Source: an uncultured Phaeodactylibacter sp.
GTDB taxonomy: Bacteria > Bacteroidota > Bacteroidia > Chitinophagales > Saprospiraceae
NCBI GenBank assembly: GCA_913062745.1
Contig: CAJXXJ010000205.1
Coordinates: forward strand, 1-6,891
DNA: 6,891 nucleotides
Reading direction: 5' to 3'
A program made the translations under genes and the position numbers. Position 1 is the first letter of the stretch. The number at the start of each line of letters is the position of its first letter. Below are positions 1-6,891 of this stretch, piece after piece. A model generated the notes under the pieces. That model did no database searches and had not been told where the DNA came from. It saw only the letters and a program-made list of their open reading frames with translations.

Positions 1-1476
1 GGCGGAGTACAGGTCCGGCGCACCTTTTACGCCCGCGGGCAAACGGGGCAGCAACTGCTGCTCGGGGCCTACTCTGCCCTCAACCGGCAGGTAGCTGATG
101 GCAACATACAGCTGTACGCCCGGCACGAGATGCTGGAGCTGGTAGTGATTGACGGCAAGGCCCGGGGCATCATCGCCCGCAACCTGGATACCGGCGAAAT
201 CGAACGGCACGCTGCCCACGCGGTCGTGCTGGCCACCGGCGGCTACGGCAAAATTTACTACCTCTCCACCCTGGCGATGGGCTGCAACGGCTCGGCTATC
301 TGGCGGGCACATAAGAAAGGCGCCGGCTTTGCGGCTGCAAGCTGGACGCAAATCCACCCTACCTGCCTGCCGCAGTCGGGCAGTTATCAGTCCAAGCTGA
401 CGCTCATGTCGGAATCCCTGCGCAACGACGGCCGCATCTGGGTGCCAAAGCAGCAGAACGACAGCCGCGCGCCGGGGGATATCCCGGAGGAAGAACGCGA
501 CTATTACCTGGAGCGGCGCTATCCGGCTTTTGGCAACCTCGCTCCCCGTGATATTGCTTCCCGGGCCGCCAAGGAGCGGATCGATGCCGGGCACGGAGTC
601 GGGCCACAGCGCAATGCCGTCTATCTCGACTTCGCACACGCTATTCAGGAATACGGCGAGGATACCATCCGCGAGCGCTATGGCAACCTCTTCCGTATGT
701 ACGAAAAGATAACCGGCCACAATGCCTATCAGCGGCCGATGATGATTTCCCCGGCCGCTCACTTCTCTATGGGCGGCCTGTGGGTAGACTACGAGCTGAT
801 GACGAGCATCCCGGGCTTGTACGCGATCGGGGAGTGCAACTTTTCCGACCACGGCGCTAACCGGCTGGGGGCTAATTCCCTTTTACAGGCCTGTGTGGAT
901 GGCTACTTCATACTGCCCTACACCATCGGCAATTACCTGGCGGATGAGCTCAGGGCAGGCAAAATATCTACGGACCATCCCGCTTTCGCGGAAGCGGAGC
1001 AGCAAGTGCGCGATCAGCTGCAACGGCTCATCAGCATCAATGGCAACCGTACCGCAACCGACTACCACAAGGAATTGGGTGAGCTGCTATACGACAAATG
1101 TGGCGTGCTGCGTACCCGCGAAGGCCTGGAAGCCGCTATTGCTAAAATCCGGGAGCTGCGTGCTGATTTTTGGCAAAACCTGCGGGTGCCCGGGGACGCC
1201 AGCTACGTGAATTCCGAACTGGAAAAAGCGGGCCGGGTAGCTGACTATCTGGAACTGGCGGAGCTGATGTGCTACGATGCCCTGACGCGGGAGGAATCCT
1301 GCGGAGCCCACTTCCGCGAAGAGTATCAGACCGGCGACGGAGAGGCGCTGCGGCGCGATGAGGGCTATCAGTTTGTTTCGGTATGGGCATACGCCGGGCA
1401 GGACAAGGAGCCGGTGCTGCACCGCGAAGAGCTGGAATTTGAAACCGTACAACCAAGCGTAAGGAGTTACAAATGA
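1..1476 (+). CDS. sdhA: Succinate dehydrogenase/fumarate reductase flavoprotein subunit (SdhA), 5'-truncated by window edge
   Basis: Catalytic FAD subunit that interconverts succinate and fumarate on the cytoplasmic face of the membrane (TCA cycle/respiration). The frame is open from base 1, so the ATG at 130 is internal; 491 residues are visible, and the N-terminal FAD-binding fold with the flavin-linking His, roughly 150 residues, lies outside. Seen in fragment numbering: ARGQTGQQ near the start; substrate-site HPTCLP with His119; the APRDIASR segment with Arg183, equivalent to the family's proton-shuttle arginine; HFSMGG with His254; and [14 protein letters not shown] with Arg288, the dicarboxylate and FAD region. 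A helical C-terminal domain follows, with [11 protein letters not shown] near its end. The style ([14 protein letters not shown]) is that of Bacteroidota type-B enzymes. The stop overlaps sdhB by ATGA, so the two are translationally linked. Whether it works mainly as dehydrogenase or fumarate reductase cannot be told from sequence; the membrane anchor sdhC is expected upstream. Confidence 0.97.
   Translation, partial: GGVQVRRTFYARGQTGQQLLLGAYSALNRQVADGNIQLYARHEMLELVVIDGKARGIIARNLDTGEIERHAAHAVVLATGGYGKIYYLSTLAMGCNGSAIWRAHKKGAGFAAASWTQIHPTCLPQSGSYQSKLTLMSESLRNDGRIWVPKQQNDSRAPGDIPEEERDYYLERRYPAFGNLAPRDIASRAAKERIDAGHGVGPQRNAVYLDFAHAIQEYGEDTIRERYGNLFRMYEKITGHNAYQRPMMISPAAHFSMGGLWVDYELMTSIPGLYAIGECNFSDHGANRLGANSLLQACVDGYFILPYTIGNYLADELRAGKISTDHPAFAEAEQQVRDQLQRLISINGNRTATDYHKELGELLYDKCGVLRTREGLEAAIAKIRELRADFWQNLRVPGDASYVNSELEKAGRVADYLELAELMCYDALTREESCGAHFREEYQTGDGEALRRDEGYQFVSVWAYAGQDKEPVLHREELEFETVQPSVRSYK
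1461..1466 (+). promoter_or_regulatory. Shine-Dalgarno site of sdhB
   Basis: AAGGAG sits six bases before the sdhB ATG and inside the end of sdhA. It supports ATG 1473 as the start and re-initiation at the ATGA overlap. It is the only clear purine-rich SD in the window; the ATPase genes lack one. Confidence 0.6.
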
Positions 1477-2219
1477 AGATACACCTCAAAATATGGCGGC
1501 AGGAAAATACGCAGGCCAAAGGGCGGATGGTGGACTACGAGCTGGCAGAAGTCAACCCGGAAATGTCCTTCCTGGAAATGCTCGATGTGCTGAACGAACA
1601 ACTGATCCGCTCAGGCGATACACCGGTAGAGTTTGACCACGACTGCCGGGAGGGGATTTGCGGGCAGTGCGGCCTGTTTATCAACGGCAGAGCACACGGG
1701 CCGCTCGCGGCTACCACCACCTGTCAGTTGCACATGCGGCAGTTTAGGGATGGCGATACGATTTACATCGAGCCCTTTCGGGCAAAAGCCTTCCCGGTGG
1801 TGAAAGACCTGCGGGTAGACCGCTCTGCCTTCGACCGCATCATTCAGGCGGGCGGGTATATCTCTACCCGCACCGGCGATGCTCCGGAGGCCAATGCAAT
1901 CCCAATCGGGCATCAGCGCGCAGAGGATGCCTTTGACGCGGCGGCCTGCATTGGCTGCGGGGCCTGTGTGGCGACCTGCAAAAATGCATCGGCTGCACTG
2001 TTTACCGGGGCTAAGGTCAGCCACTTGGCGTTGTTGCCGCAGGGCAAGCCGGAATCCCCGGAGCGGGCTGAAAAGATGGTGGCGCAGATGGAAGCAGAAG
2101 GCTTCGGCCACTGTACCAATACCGGGGCCTGCGAGGTGGAATGCCCACAGGAGATTTCCATTGAGCATATTGCTCGTATGAATTTTGAATACAACAAGGC
2201 CGTAGTGCTGGACAAGTAA
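1473..2219 (+). CDS. sdhB: Succinate dehydrogenase/fumarate reductase iron-sulfur subunit (SdhB)
   Basis: Electron-transfer subunit that carries electrons between the FAD of SdhA and the quinone site. It is 248 residues, normal for the family. The N-terminal ferredoxin-like domain (about 1-105) holds the [2Fe-2S] ligands Cys58, Cys63, Cys66 and Cys84 (CREGICGQC, then TTTC). The C-terminal helical domain has [12 protein letters not shown] (Cys159, 162, 165, 169) and [12 protein letters not shown] (Cys214, 220, 224). By analogy with E. coli SdhB, Cys159/162/165/224 bind [4Fe-4S] and Cys169/214/220 bind [3Fe-4S]. The fourth Cys of the first motif is followed by Lys where the E. coli protein has Pro; I recall this as usual in Bacteroidota homologues. 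The start is set by the ATGA overlap with sdhA and the AAGGAG before it. The gene ends eight bases before atpE with no terminator between, so read-through into the ATPase genes is plausible. Confidence 0.97.
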   Translation: MKIHLKIWRQENTQAKGRMVDYELAEVNPEMSFLEMLDVLNEQLIRSGDTPVEFDHDCREGICGQCGLFINGRAHGPLAATTTCQLHMRQFRDGDTIYIEPFRAKAFPVVKDLRVDRSAFDRIIQAGGYISTRTGDAPEANAIPIGHQRAEDAFDAAACIGCGACVATCKNASAALFTGAKVSHLALLPQGKPESPERAEKMVAQMEAEGFGHCTNTGACEVECPQEISIEHIARMNFEYNKAVVLDK

Positions 2220-2227
2220 AAAACACC

Positions 2228-2842
2228 ATGGAACAAAAGCTTCAATCTTTACTGGACAAGATCAAGCAGGAGGGAGTAGAGAAAGGGCAGGAGGTAGCGA
2301 ATAGCCTGATCAATGATGCTGAGCAGAAAGCTGAACAGATTATAGCGGATGCCGAGCGCCGAGCTGCGGAAATCCGTAAGCAGGCCGAGCAGGACGCCGA
2401 TGAGCTGAAGCGCAACGTTAGCTCTGAGCTGCAGCTTTCGGCTGAGCAGACGGTCAGCGCGCTCAAGCAGCGCATCACAGGCCTGGTGACTGCACAGGCT
2501 ACGCAGCAGCCCACGCAGGAAGCTTTTCAGGATAAGGATTTTCTCAAGAAAGTTATACAATCGCTGATCGACCACTGGAAGGACAGCGGGCAGGGTACGG
2601 CACTGTACCTTTCTCCGGACCGGGAAAAGGAGCTGTATGAGTATTTCAGCAGCCGGGCGCAGGAAAGTATGCAGCAGGGGCTTACGGTTAAGCCGGGGTC
2701 AAAGCTGTCGGAAGGCTTCCGTATCGGCCCGGCGGATGGCAGCTACGTGGTGTCCTTCACCGAGGAAGATTTTCAGGCCTTCTTCGCCGATTTTCTTCGG
2801 CCGCGGACCAAGGAGTTGCTCTACGGTGCCGGCCAGTCGTAA
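2228..2842 (+). CDS. atpE: V/A-type ATPase subunit E (peripheral stalk)
   Basis: Peripheral-stalk (stator) subunit that holds the A3B3 head against rotation; also called vatE or ntpE. It is 204 residues, usual for the family. Residues about 1-90 are a charged, Ala-rich helix (for example AEQKAEQIIADAERRAAEIR, with Ala at 31, 35, 40, 42, 46, 47, 53, 57) with mixed heptad/hendecad spacing, as expected for a stalk coiled coil. A Gln/Thr-rich break near 88-97 leads to a globular C-terminal head (about 100-204) containing GFRIGPADGSYVVSFTEEDF and ending in a PRTKELLYG segment, which matches the head of bacterial E subunits that bind the top of A/B. There is no signal peptide or membrane segment. 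The ATG at 2228 is the first start after sdhB; its leader is A-rich without an SD. The recognition rests on the head motif plus the A and B genes downstream. The stalk partner G/H is not seen in the window. Confidence 0.9.
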   Translation: MEQKLQSLLDKIKQEGVEKGQEVANSLINDAEQKAEQIIADAERRAAEIRKQAEQDADELKRNVSSELQLSAEQTVSALKQRITGLVTAQATQQPTQEAFQDKDFLKKVIQSLIDHWKDSGQGTALYLSPDREKELYEYFSSRAQESMQQGLTVKPGSKLSEGFRIGPADGSYVVSFTEEDFQAFFADFLRPRTKELLYGAGQS

Positions 2843-2875
2843 GCCAGTAATTTAGCTCAATCAGTACAAAGCAAA

Positions 2876-3697
2876 ATGATCCAACTGCAGCAAAGAGACT
2901 ACTTTTATCTCATCTCCAGTTTGCCGGAGATGGTGCTCGACCAAAGCCGGGCCCCATTTTCGGTAGCGGAATACGTGGCGAGGCTGGAAGAGGAACTGGA
3001 GCAGGAGGACTGGGAGCAGGTTCGCCTGCTGCTGCTGCGCTACGACAACCGCAATCTGCTGCGCCTGCTGAAAGAGGATACTGAAACCTGGTCGGCGCTC
3101 GGCCGTTACAGCGAAGCGGAGATGCGGGAGGCGCTCAAAGCCGAAAGTGGCCTGCCTGGCTACATGCACCGCTTTTACCATGCCTACCAGAATGAGCAGC
3201 CGGTTGACCCGGAAAAAAGCTGGGAAAACCAGTTGACAGCCCTGTACTATGAGCACGCCCTGGAACAATCGGAAGGTTTTTTGCACGACTGGCTTATTTT
3301 CGAGCACGACCTGAATAATATCCTTGCGGCCTGGAACATCCGGCAGTATCAGATCAAAGCCGAAGGGCAGCTCATCGGCAAAGGAGAAACCACCGAAGCA
3401 CTGCGGCGTTCCCGGGCGCGCGATTTCGGGCTGGGCAGCGAGCATTCCTTTCTCCATAAGCTGTTGAGCGAACTGGAGCGAGATGACCTTACCACCCGCG
3501 AAAAAGCGATAGACCGCATACAGTGGAACTACATCAATGAGCAGCTCACCTTCCACTACTTTACCGTAGAGGTGGTACTGGGCTATCTGCTGCAGTTGCA
3601 GATGCTGCAACGCTGGCTTTCGCTGGACAAGGAGGCCGGGCAAGAGCGGGTGCGCGATTACATTTCAGACATGGAACAAAAGATAGAACTCACATGA
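2876..3697 (+). CDS. DUF2764 family protein, probable V/A-type ATPase subunit C/d equivalent
   Basis: A 273-residue, mostly helical soluble protein with no signal peptide or membrane segment. I assign it to DUF2764 from its N-terminus (DYFYLISSLPEM, then APFSVAEYVARLEE) and from its place between subunits E and A, where this family is found in bacterial V-type operons. Further segments are LLLRYDNRNLLRLLKED (52-68), GFLHDWLIFEHDLNNILAAW (134-153) and a C-terminal VVLGYLLQLQMLQRW (233-247). The two D-x-x-N helices (Asp57/Asn60 and Asp145/Asn148) resemble the repeat signature of subunit C/d, the socket that seats the central shaft on the membrane rotor. That role is an inference; the family name itself means unknown function. 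The start at 2876 has an A-rich leader and no SD. The stop overlaps atpA by ATGA, which ties its translation to the catalytic subunit and supports a role in the same complex. Confidence 0.82.
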   Translation: MIQLQQRDYFYLISSLPEMVLDQSRAPFSVAEYVARLEEELEQEDWEQVRLLLLRYDNRNLLRLLKEDTETWSALGRYSEAEMREALKAESGLPGYMHRFYHAYQNEQPVDPEKSWENQLTALYYEHALEQSEGFLHDWLIFEHDLNNILAAWNIRQYQIKAEGQLIGKGETTEALRRSRARDFGLGSEHSFLHKLLSELERDDLTTREKAIDRIQWNYINEQLTFHYFTVEVVLGYLLQLQMLQRWLSLDKEAGQERVRDYISDMEQKIELT

Positions 3698-5469
3698 CTT
3701 TAACGCAGCAACAGACTACCGGCCGGGTCAGCGGCATTATTTCCAACCTTGTGCTGGTGGATGTGGACGGCCCGGTAGGCCAAAACGAAATCGGCTTCAT
3801 TCAGCTCGGCGATACGCCGCTGATGGCGGAGGTCATTAAGGTGATGGGGGACAAAGCCTACGTTCAGGTATTTGAAAGCACACGCGGCCTGCGGCCCGGC
3901 ATGGAGGTCCGCTTCGAAGGGCATATGCTCGAATCCACCCTGGGGCCGGGCATCCTGTCACGCAACTACGACGGGTTGATGCATGACCTGAATACGATGA
4001 GCGGGATTTTCCTGAAAAAAGGGGACTATACTTCTGCCCTGGATCTGGAAAAAAGCTGGGCTTTTGAGCCATTGGCGCAAGCCGGCGACGAAGTGACGGC
4101 CGGCAGCTGGCTGGGGCAGGTCGACGAAAACGGTATCCCCCATAAAATTATGGTCCCCTTCAAATTGCAGGGCCAATATACAGTAGAGTCTGTAGTGGAA
4201 GCTGGCGAGCACAAAGTACAGGATACCATCGCCGTGCTCAAAGACGAGCGCGGCACGGAGCATAAAGTGAGTATGCTGCAGAAGTTTCCCGTCAAGCAGG
4301 CGGTACGGGCCTACCGCGAGAAACCACGGCCTTTTCAGCTCCTGGAGACCGGGGTGCGTACCATTGATACCCTCAACCCTATGGTGGAGGGCGGTACCGG
4401 CTTTATCCCCGGGCCCTTTGGTAGCGGTAAGACGGTACTGCAGCAAGCCATTTCCAAGCAGGCCGAGGCAGATATCGTCATCGTAGCCGCCTGCGGAGAG
4501 CGGGCCAATGAGGTGGTGGACCTTTTCGTGGAATTTCCCGAGCTGGAAGACCCCTGGACGGGCCGCAAGCTGATGGAGCGTACGACAATTATCGCCAATA
4601 CCTCCAATATGCCGGTGGCGGCCCGGGAGGCATCGGTCTACACCGCTATGTCTATTGCCGAGTACTACCGGTCGATGGGGCTGAAGGTGCTGTTGCTGGC
4701 GGACTCCACCTCGCGCTGGGCGCAGGCCTTGCGCGAAATGTCTAACCGCATGGAGGAACTGCCGGGGCCCGATGCTTTTCCAATGGATTTGCCGGCCATT
4801 ATTTCCAGCTTTTACGCCCGAGCGGGTATAGTACACCTGCACAACGGGGAGACGGGTTCTATTACCTTCATCGGTACCGTATCCCCGGCCGGCGGCAACC
4901 TGAAAGAGCCGGTAACGGAGTCTACCAAAAAGGTGGCCCGCTGTTTTTACGCGCTCTCGCAGGCGCGGGCCGACAGTAAGCGCTACCCGGCTATCGATCC
5001 GATTGAGAGCTACTCCAAGTATCTGGAATACCCCGAGCTGCAGCGCACCCTCAATGAACAGATTGAGGAAGGCTGGACAGAGAAAGTCAATGAGCTCAAA
5101 AATATACTGTTGCGGGGCAAAGAAGCAGCCGAGCAGATCAACATACTGGGAGACGATGGCGTGTCAATTGACACACACCTGATATTCTGGCGCTCCGAAG
5201 TAGTGGACGAAATCATCCTGCAGCAAAATGCCTTTGATGCTGTAGACGCCCGTACGCCCATGGACCGTCAGCAGTATATGGTCAATAAAGTGCTGGAAGT
5301 GGTGGCTACGCCGCTGTCTTTCGAGAGCTACGAAGAGATCAACCCCTACTTCAAGCGCGTCATCAACGCCATGAAGCAGATGAATTATTCTGAATTCGAA
5401 TCAGAGGCCTTCAAGCAAAATATGCAAGAGCTGGAAGATACCCTCGCGGAGCGTAAGACAGAAAACTAA
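3694..5469 (+). CDS. atpA: V/A-type ATPase catalytic subunit A
   Basis: Catalytic subunit of the A3B3 head that hydrolyses or makes ATP coupled to ion transport; also called vatA or ntpA. It is 591 residues, full length for the family. An N-terminal beta-barrel (about 1-75: GRVSGIISNLVLV, MAEVIKVMGDKAYVQVFEST) is followed by the bulge insertion typical of A subunits (about 115-190), the nucleotide-binding domain and a helical C-terminal domain. The Walker A is intact, GPFGSGKT at 240-247; the catalytic Glu is Glu269 in ACGERANEV; the Walker B strand is LKVLLLADSTSR with Asp337. MEELPGPDAFP and SPAGGNLKEPVT are family signatures. The sequence therefore predicts an active enzyme. The bulge separates it from F-type alpha/beta subunits. 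The ATG overlaps the preceding stop (ATGA) and no good SD is visible, which suggests coupled translation. An in-line gene for subunit F, often just upstream in other lineages, is absent. Confidence 0.98.
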   Translation: MTLTQQQTTGRVSGIISNLVLVDVDGPVGQNEIGFIQLGDTPLMAEVIKVMGDKAYVQVFESTRGLRPGMEVRFEGHMLESTLGPGILSRNYDGLMHDLNTMSGIFLKKGDYTSALDLEKSWAFEPLAQAGDEVTAGSWLGQVDENGIPHKIMVPFKLQGQYTVESVVEAGEHKVQDTIAVLKDERGTEHKVSMLQKFPVKQAVRAYREKPRPFQLLETGVRTIDTLNPMVEGGTGFIPGPFGSGKTVLQQAISKQAEADIVIVAACGERANEVVDLFVEFPELEDPWTGRKLMERTTIIANTSNMPVAAREASVYTAMSIAEYYRSMGLKVLLLADSTSRWAQALREMSNRMEELPGPDAFPMDLPAIISSFYARAGIVHLHNGETGSITFIGTVSPAGGNLKEPVTESTKKVARCFYALSQARADSKRYPAIDPIESYSKYLEYPELQRTLNEQIEEGWTEKVNELKNILLRGKEAAEQINILGDDGVSIDTHLIFWRSEVVDEIILQQNAFDAVDARTPMDRQQYMVNKVLEVVATPLSFESYEEINPYFKRVINAMKQMNYSEFESEAFKQNMQELEDTLAERKTEN

Positions 5470-5490
5470 AGAACTAATAAACCAACTATC

Positions 5491-6813
5491 ATGCCCACCG
5501 CATTTCAACGCATCTACACCAAAGTAGAAGAAATCACCAAAGCGACCTGCACGGTGCGCGCCACCGATGTCGGCTACGACGAGCTGGCCACGGTAAACGG
5601 GCAGCTGGCGCAGGTGGTGAAAATCATGGGCGACCAGGTGACCCTGCAGGTATTTGCCGGAACAGAAGGCGTGCCTACGGATGCGGAGGTGGTCTTCCTG
5701 GGCAAAGCCCCCAGCCTGAAGGTAGGGGAAGCCCTGGCCGGGCGTTTCTTTAATGCCTATGGCGACCCCATAGACGGCGGGCCACAGGTGGAAGGGCGCG
5801 AGCAGGAAATCGGTGGCCCTTCTGTGAACCCCGTACGGCGCAAGCAGCCCTCAGAGCTGATCACCACCGGAATCGCCGGTATTGACCTCAATAATACCCT
5901 GGTGACGGGGCAGAAGATTCCGTTCTTTGCAGACCCGGATCAGCCTTTCAATCAGGTGATGGCCACAGTAGCCCTGCGTACCGCTGCAGACCGCATCGTG
6001 CTGGGCGGCATCGGGCTCACGAACGATGATTACCTCTACTTCAAAAGCGTTTTTGAAAACGCCGGTGCGCTACACCGCATCGTCAGTTTTGTCAACACTA
6101 CGGAAGACCCCACAGTAGAGCGCCTGCTCGTACCCGATATGGCGCTGACCGCAGCAGAGTACTTCGCGGTAGAGAAAAACGAAAAGGTATTGGTCCTGCT
6201 CACGGACATGACGCTCTACGCGGATGCCCTGAGTATTGTCTCCAATCGTATGGACCAAATTCCTTCCAAGGACAGTATGCCCGGCTCGCTGTACAGCGAT
6301 TTGGCCAAGCTGTACGAAAAAGCCGTACAATTTGAGGAAGGCGGCTCCATTACCATCGTCGCGGTCACTACCTTGTCCGGTGGCGATATCACCCACGCCA
6401 TCCCGGACAATACCGGCTACATTACCGAAGGGCAGCTCTTCCTGCGCCGGGATACGGATATCGGGAAAGTCATTGTCGACCCCTTCCGAAGCCTGTCGCG
6501 CCTGAAGCAGCTGGTCATCGGCAAGAAAACCCGGGAGGACCACCCGCAGGTGATGAATGCAGCGGTACGTCTGTATGCGGATGCTGCCAATGCCCGTACC
6601 AAACTGGAAAACGGCTTTGAGCTGACTGATTACGACGAGCGTACGTTGGACTTCGCTAAAGAATATTCGGACAAGCTGCTGGCGATAGACGTCAATATTG
6701 ACACCGACAAAATGCTGGATACGGCCTGGCAGCTGTTTGCCCGCCACTTCTCCAAAGCGGAAGTCGGCATTAAGCAATCCCTTACTGATCAGTACTGGCC
6801 CGAAAAACAATAA
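5491..6813 (+). CDS. atpB: V/A-type ATPase non-catalytic subunit B
   Basis: Partner of subunit A in the A3B3 ring (vatB/ntpB); it completes the catalytic interface but does not itself hydrolyse ATP. It is 440 residues, slightly shorter than the 460-480 common in archaea. The N-terminal barrel covers about 1-75 (QLAQVVKIMGDQVTLQVFAG). The P-loop position is degenerate, GQKIPFFADPDQPFNQ at 140-155, with no GxxxxGKT, as expected for B. VLVLLTDMTLYADALSIVSN (233-252) is the Walker B-like strand; SKDSMPGSLYSDLAKLYEKA and GGSITIVAVTTLSGGDITH are strong family signatures. SLSRL at 334-338 includes Arg337, equivalent to the arginine finger that reaches into the A-subunit site. The start at 5491 follows atpA after 21 bases with an A-rich leader (no SD); an MPTAFQRIYTKVEEI N-terminus fits the family. 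It is separated from atpD by six bases. Confidence 0.97.
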   Translation: MPTAFQRIYTKVEEITKATCTVRATDVGYDELATVNGQLAQVVKIMGDQVTLQVFAGTEGVPTDAEVVFLGKAPSLKVGEALAGRFFNAYGDPIDGGPQVEGREQEIGGPSVNPVRRKQPSELITTGIAGIDLNNTLVTGQKIPFFADPDQPFNQVMATVALRTAADRIVLGGIGLTNDDYLYFKSVFENAGALHRIVSFVNTTEDPTVERLLVPDMALTAAEYFAVEKNEKVLVLLTDMTLYADALSIVSNRMDQIPSKDSMPGSLYSDLAKLYEKAVQFEEGGSITIVAVTTLSGGDITHAIPDNTGYITEGQLFLRRDTDIGKVIVDPFRSLSRLKQLVIGKKTREDHPQVMNAAVRLYADAANARTKLENGFELTDYDERTLDFAKEYSDKLLAIDVNIDTDKMLDTAWQLFARHFSKAEVGIKQSLTDQYWPEKQ

Positions 6814-6819
6814 ACTGTT

Positions 6820-6891
6820 ATGGCAATCTCCTTTCAATACAACAAAACCTCCCTGCAGCGCCTGAAGAAGCAGCTGAAGATACGAGAGAAT
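6820..6891 (+). CDS. atpD: V/A-type ATPase subunit D (central shaft), 3'-truncated by window edge
   Basis: Only the first 24 codons are inside the window. The peptide MAISFQYNKTSLQRLKKQLK and the following IREN match the start of subunit D, the long antiparallel coiled-coil shaft that rotates inside the A3B3 ring. The position directly after atpB is its usual place. The ATG lies six bases after the atpB stop with no SD visible, so translation is probably coupled to atpB. The call rests on a short peptide plus gene order; the reading frame is open to the window edge. Confidence 0.88.
   Translation, partial: MAISFQYNKTSLQRLKKQLKIREN

Noticed and set aside
130..1476. ATG at 130 as the start of the flavoprotein gene
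   Set aside because: The same frame is open to base 1 and encodes conserved SdhA sequence ([18 protein letters not shown]), so this ATG is internal and the true start is outside the window.
2161..2187. Possible Bacteroidota-type promoter (TTG at 2161-2163, GAATTTTG at 2180-2187) with a small inverted repeat GAGCATATTGCTC (2163-2175) before atpE
   Set aside because: The spacing is about 16 bases rather than the usual 19-21, the -7 element has a mismatch, and the bases encode the ordinary SdhB segment EHIARMNF. Too weak to call, though transcript 5'-end mapping would settle it.
2861..3643. Long minus-strand open frame (260 codons) opposite the DUF2764 gene
   Set aside because: It mirrors the codon pattern of a well-supported + strand gene, its peptide has no recognisable domain, and it has no independent context. 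It is a GC-rich shadow frame.
2227..3682. Identical 13-base string CATGGAACAAAAG at 2227-2239 (atpE start) and 3670-3682 (end of the DUF2764 gene)
   Set aside because: Both simply encode MEQK, and the identity stops right after. Two short copies in coding sequence are most easily explained by chance.
4411..4434. F-type ATP synthase alpha or beta subunit as the identity of the gene at 3694
   Set aside because: The bulge insertion before the P-loop, the GPFGSGKT form of the P-loop, the 591-residue length and the following B and D genes all indicate the V/A type.
3958..4842. Long minus-strand open frame (294 codons) opposite atpA
   Set aside because: It is fully inside a strongly conserved catalytic subunit gene; the peptide is low in recognisable motifs and rich in residues typical of shadow frames.
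6070..6837. Minus-strand open frame (255 codons) opposite atpB
   Set aside because: It is a shadow of atpB for the same reasons, and it would also run into the atpB-atpD junction without a sensible start context.

Overview
This window carries seven genes, all on the + strand and almost without gaps. They belong to two membrane-energy modules: the end of a succinate dehydrogenase/fumarate reductase operon (flavoprotein sdhA, cut by the left edge, and iron-sulfur sdhB) and the start of a V/A-type ATPase operon. The ATPase genes run in the order E, a DUF2764-type protein, A, B, D, with D cut by the right edge.

The organism is most likely a member of the Bacteroidota, with moderately high GC. 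The SdhA and SdhB sequences are of the Bacteroidota type-B style. The ATPase order E-DUF2764-A-B-D is the compact bacterial arrangement I associate with Bacteroidota, spirochaetes and chlamydiae, not the E-C-F-A-B-D order of Thermus, enterococci and archaea. Most starts have an A-rich leader instead of a Shine-Dalgarno site, which also fits Bacteroidota. A Saprospiria-like aerobic marine lineage is a guess; the window has no rRNA or other decisive marker.

Layout: sdhA (1-1476, N-terminus missing) overlaps sdhB (1473-2219) by an ATGA. Eight bases later atpE begins (2228-2842). After 33 bases comes the DUF2764 gene (2876-3697), which overlaps atpA (3694-5469) by another ATGA. After 21 bases comes atpB (5491-6813), and after 6 bases atpD (from 6820). 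No intergenic stretch exceeds 33 bases, and I see no terminator, tRNA, rRNA, mobile element, CRISPR array or long repeat.

How they work together: SdhA and SdhB oxidise succinate (or reduce fumarate) and pass electrons through FAD and three Fe-S clusters to quinone via a membrane subunit not in the window (sdhC, expected upstream). The ATPase genes encode the soluble V1 sector: the A3B3 catalytic ring, central shaft D, peripheral stalk E, and DUF2764 in the place normally held by the C/d socket subunit. The membrane sector (I/a and K/c) should lie downstream and would decide between H+ and Na+.

Most of this is ordinary core energy metabolism. The points worth a second look are the 8-base junction between the two modules, the replacement of subunit C by DUF2764, and the absence of F and G subunits from their usual places.
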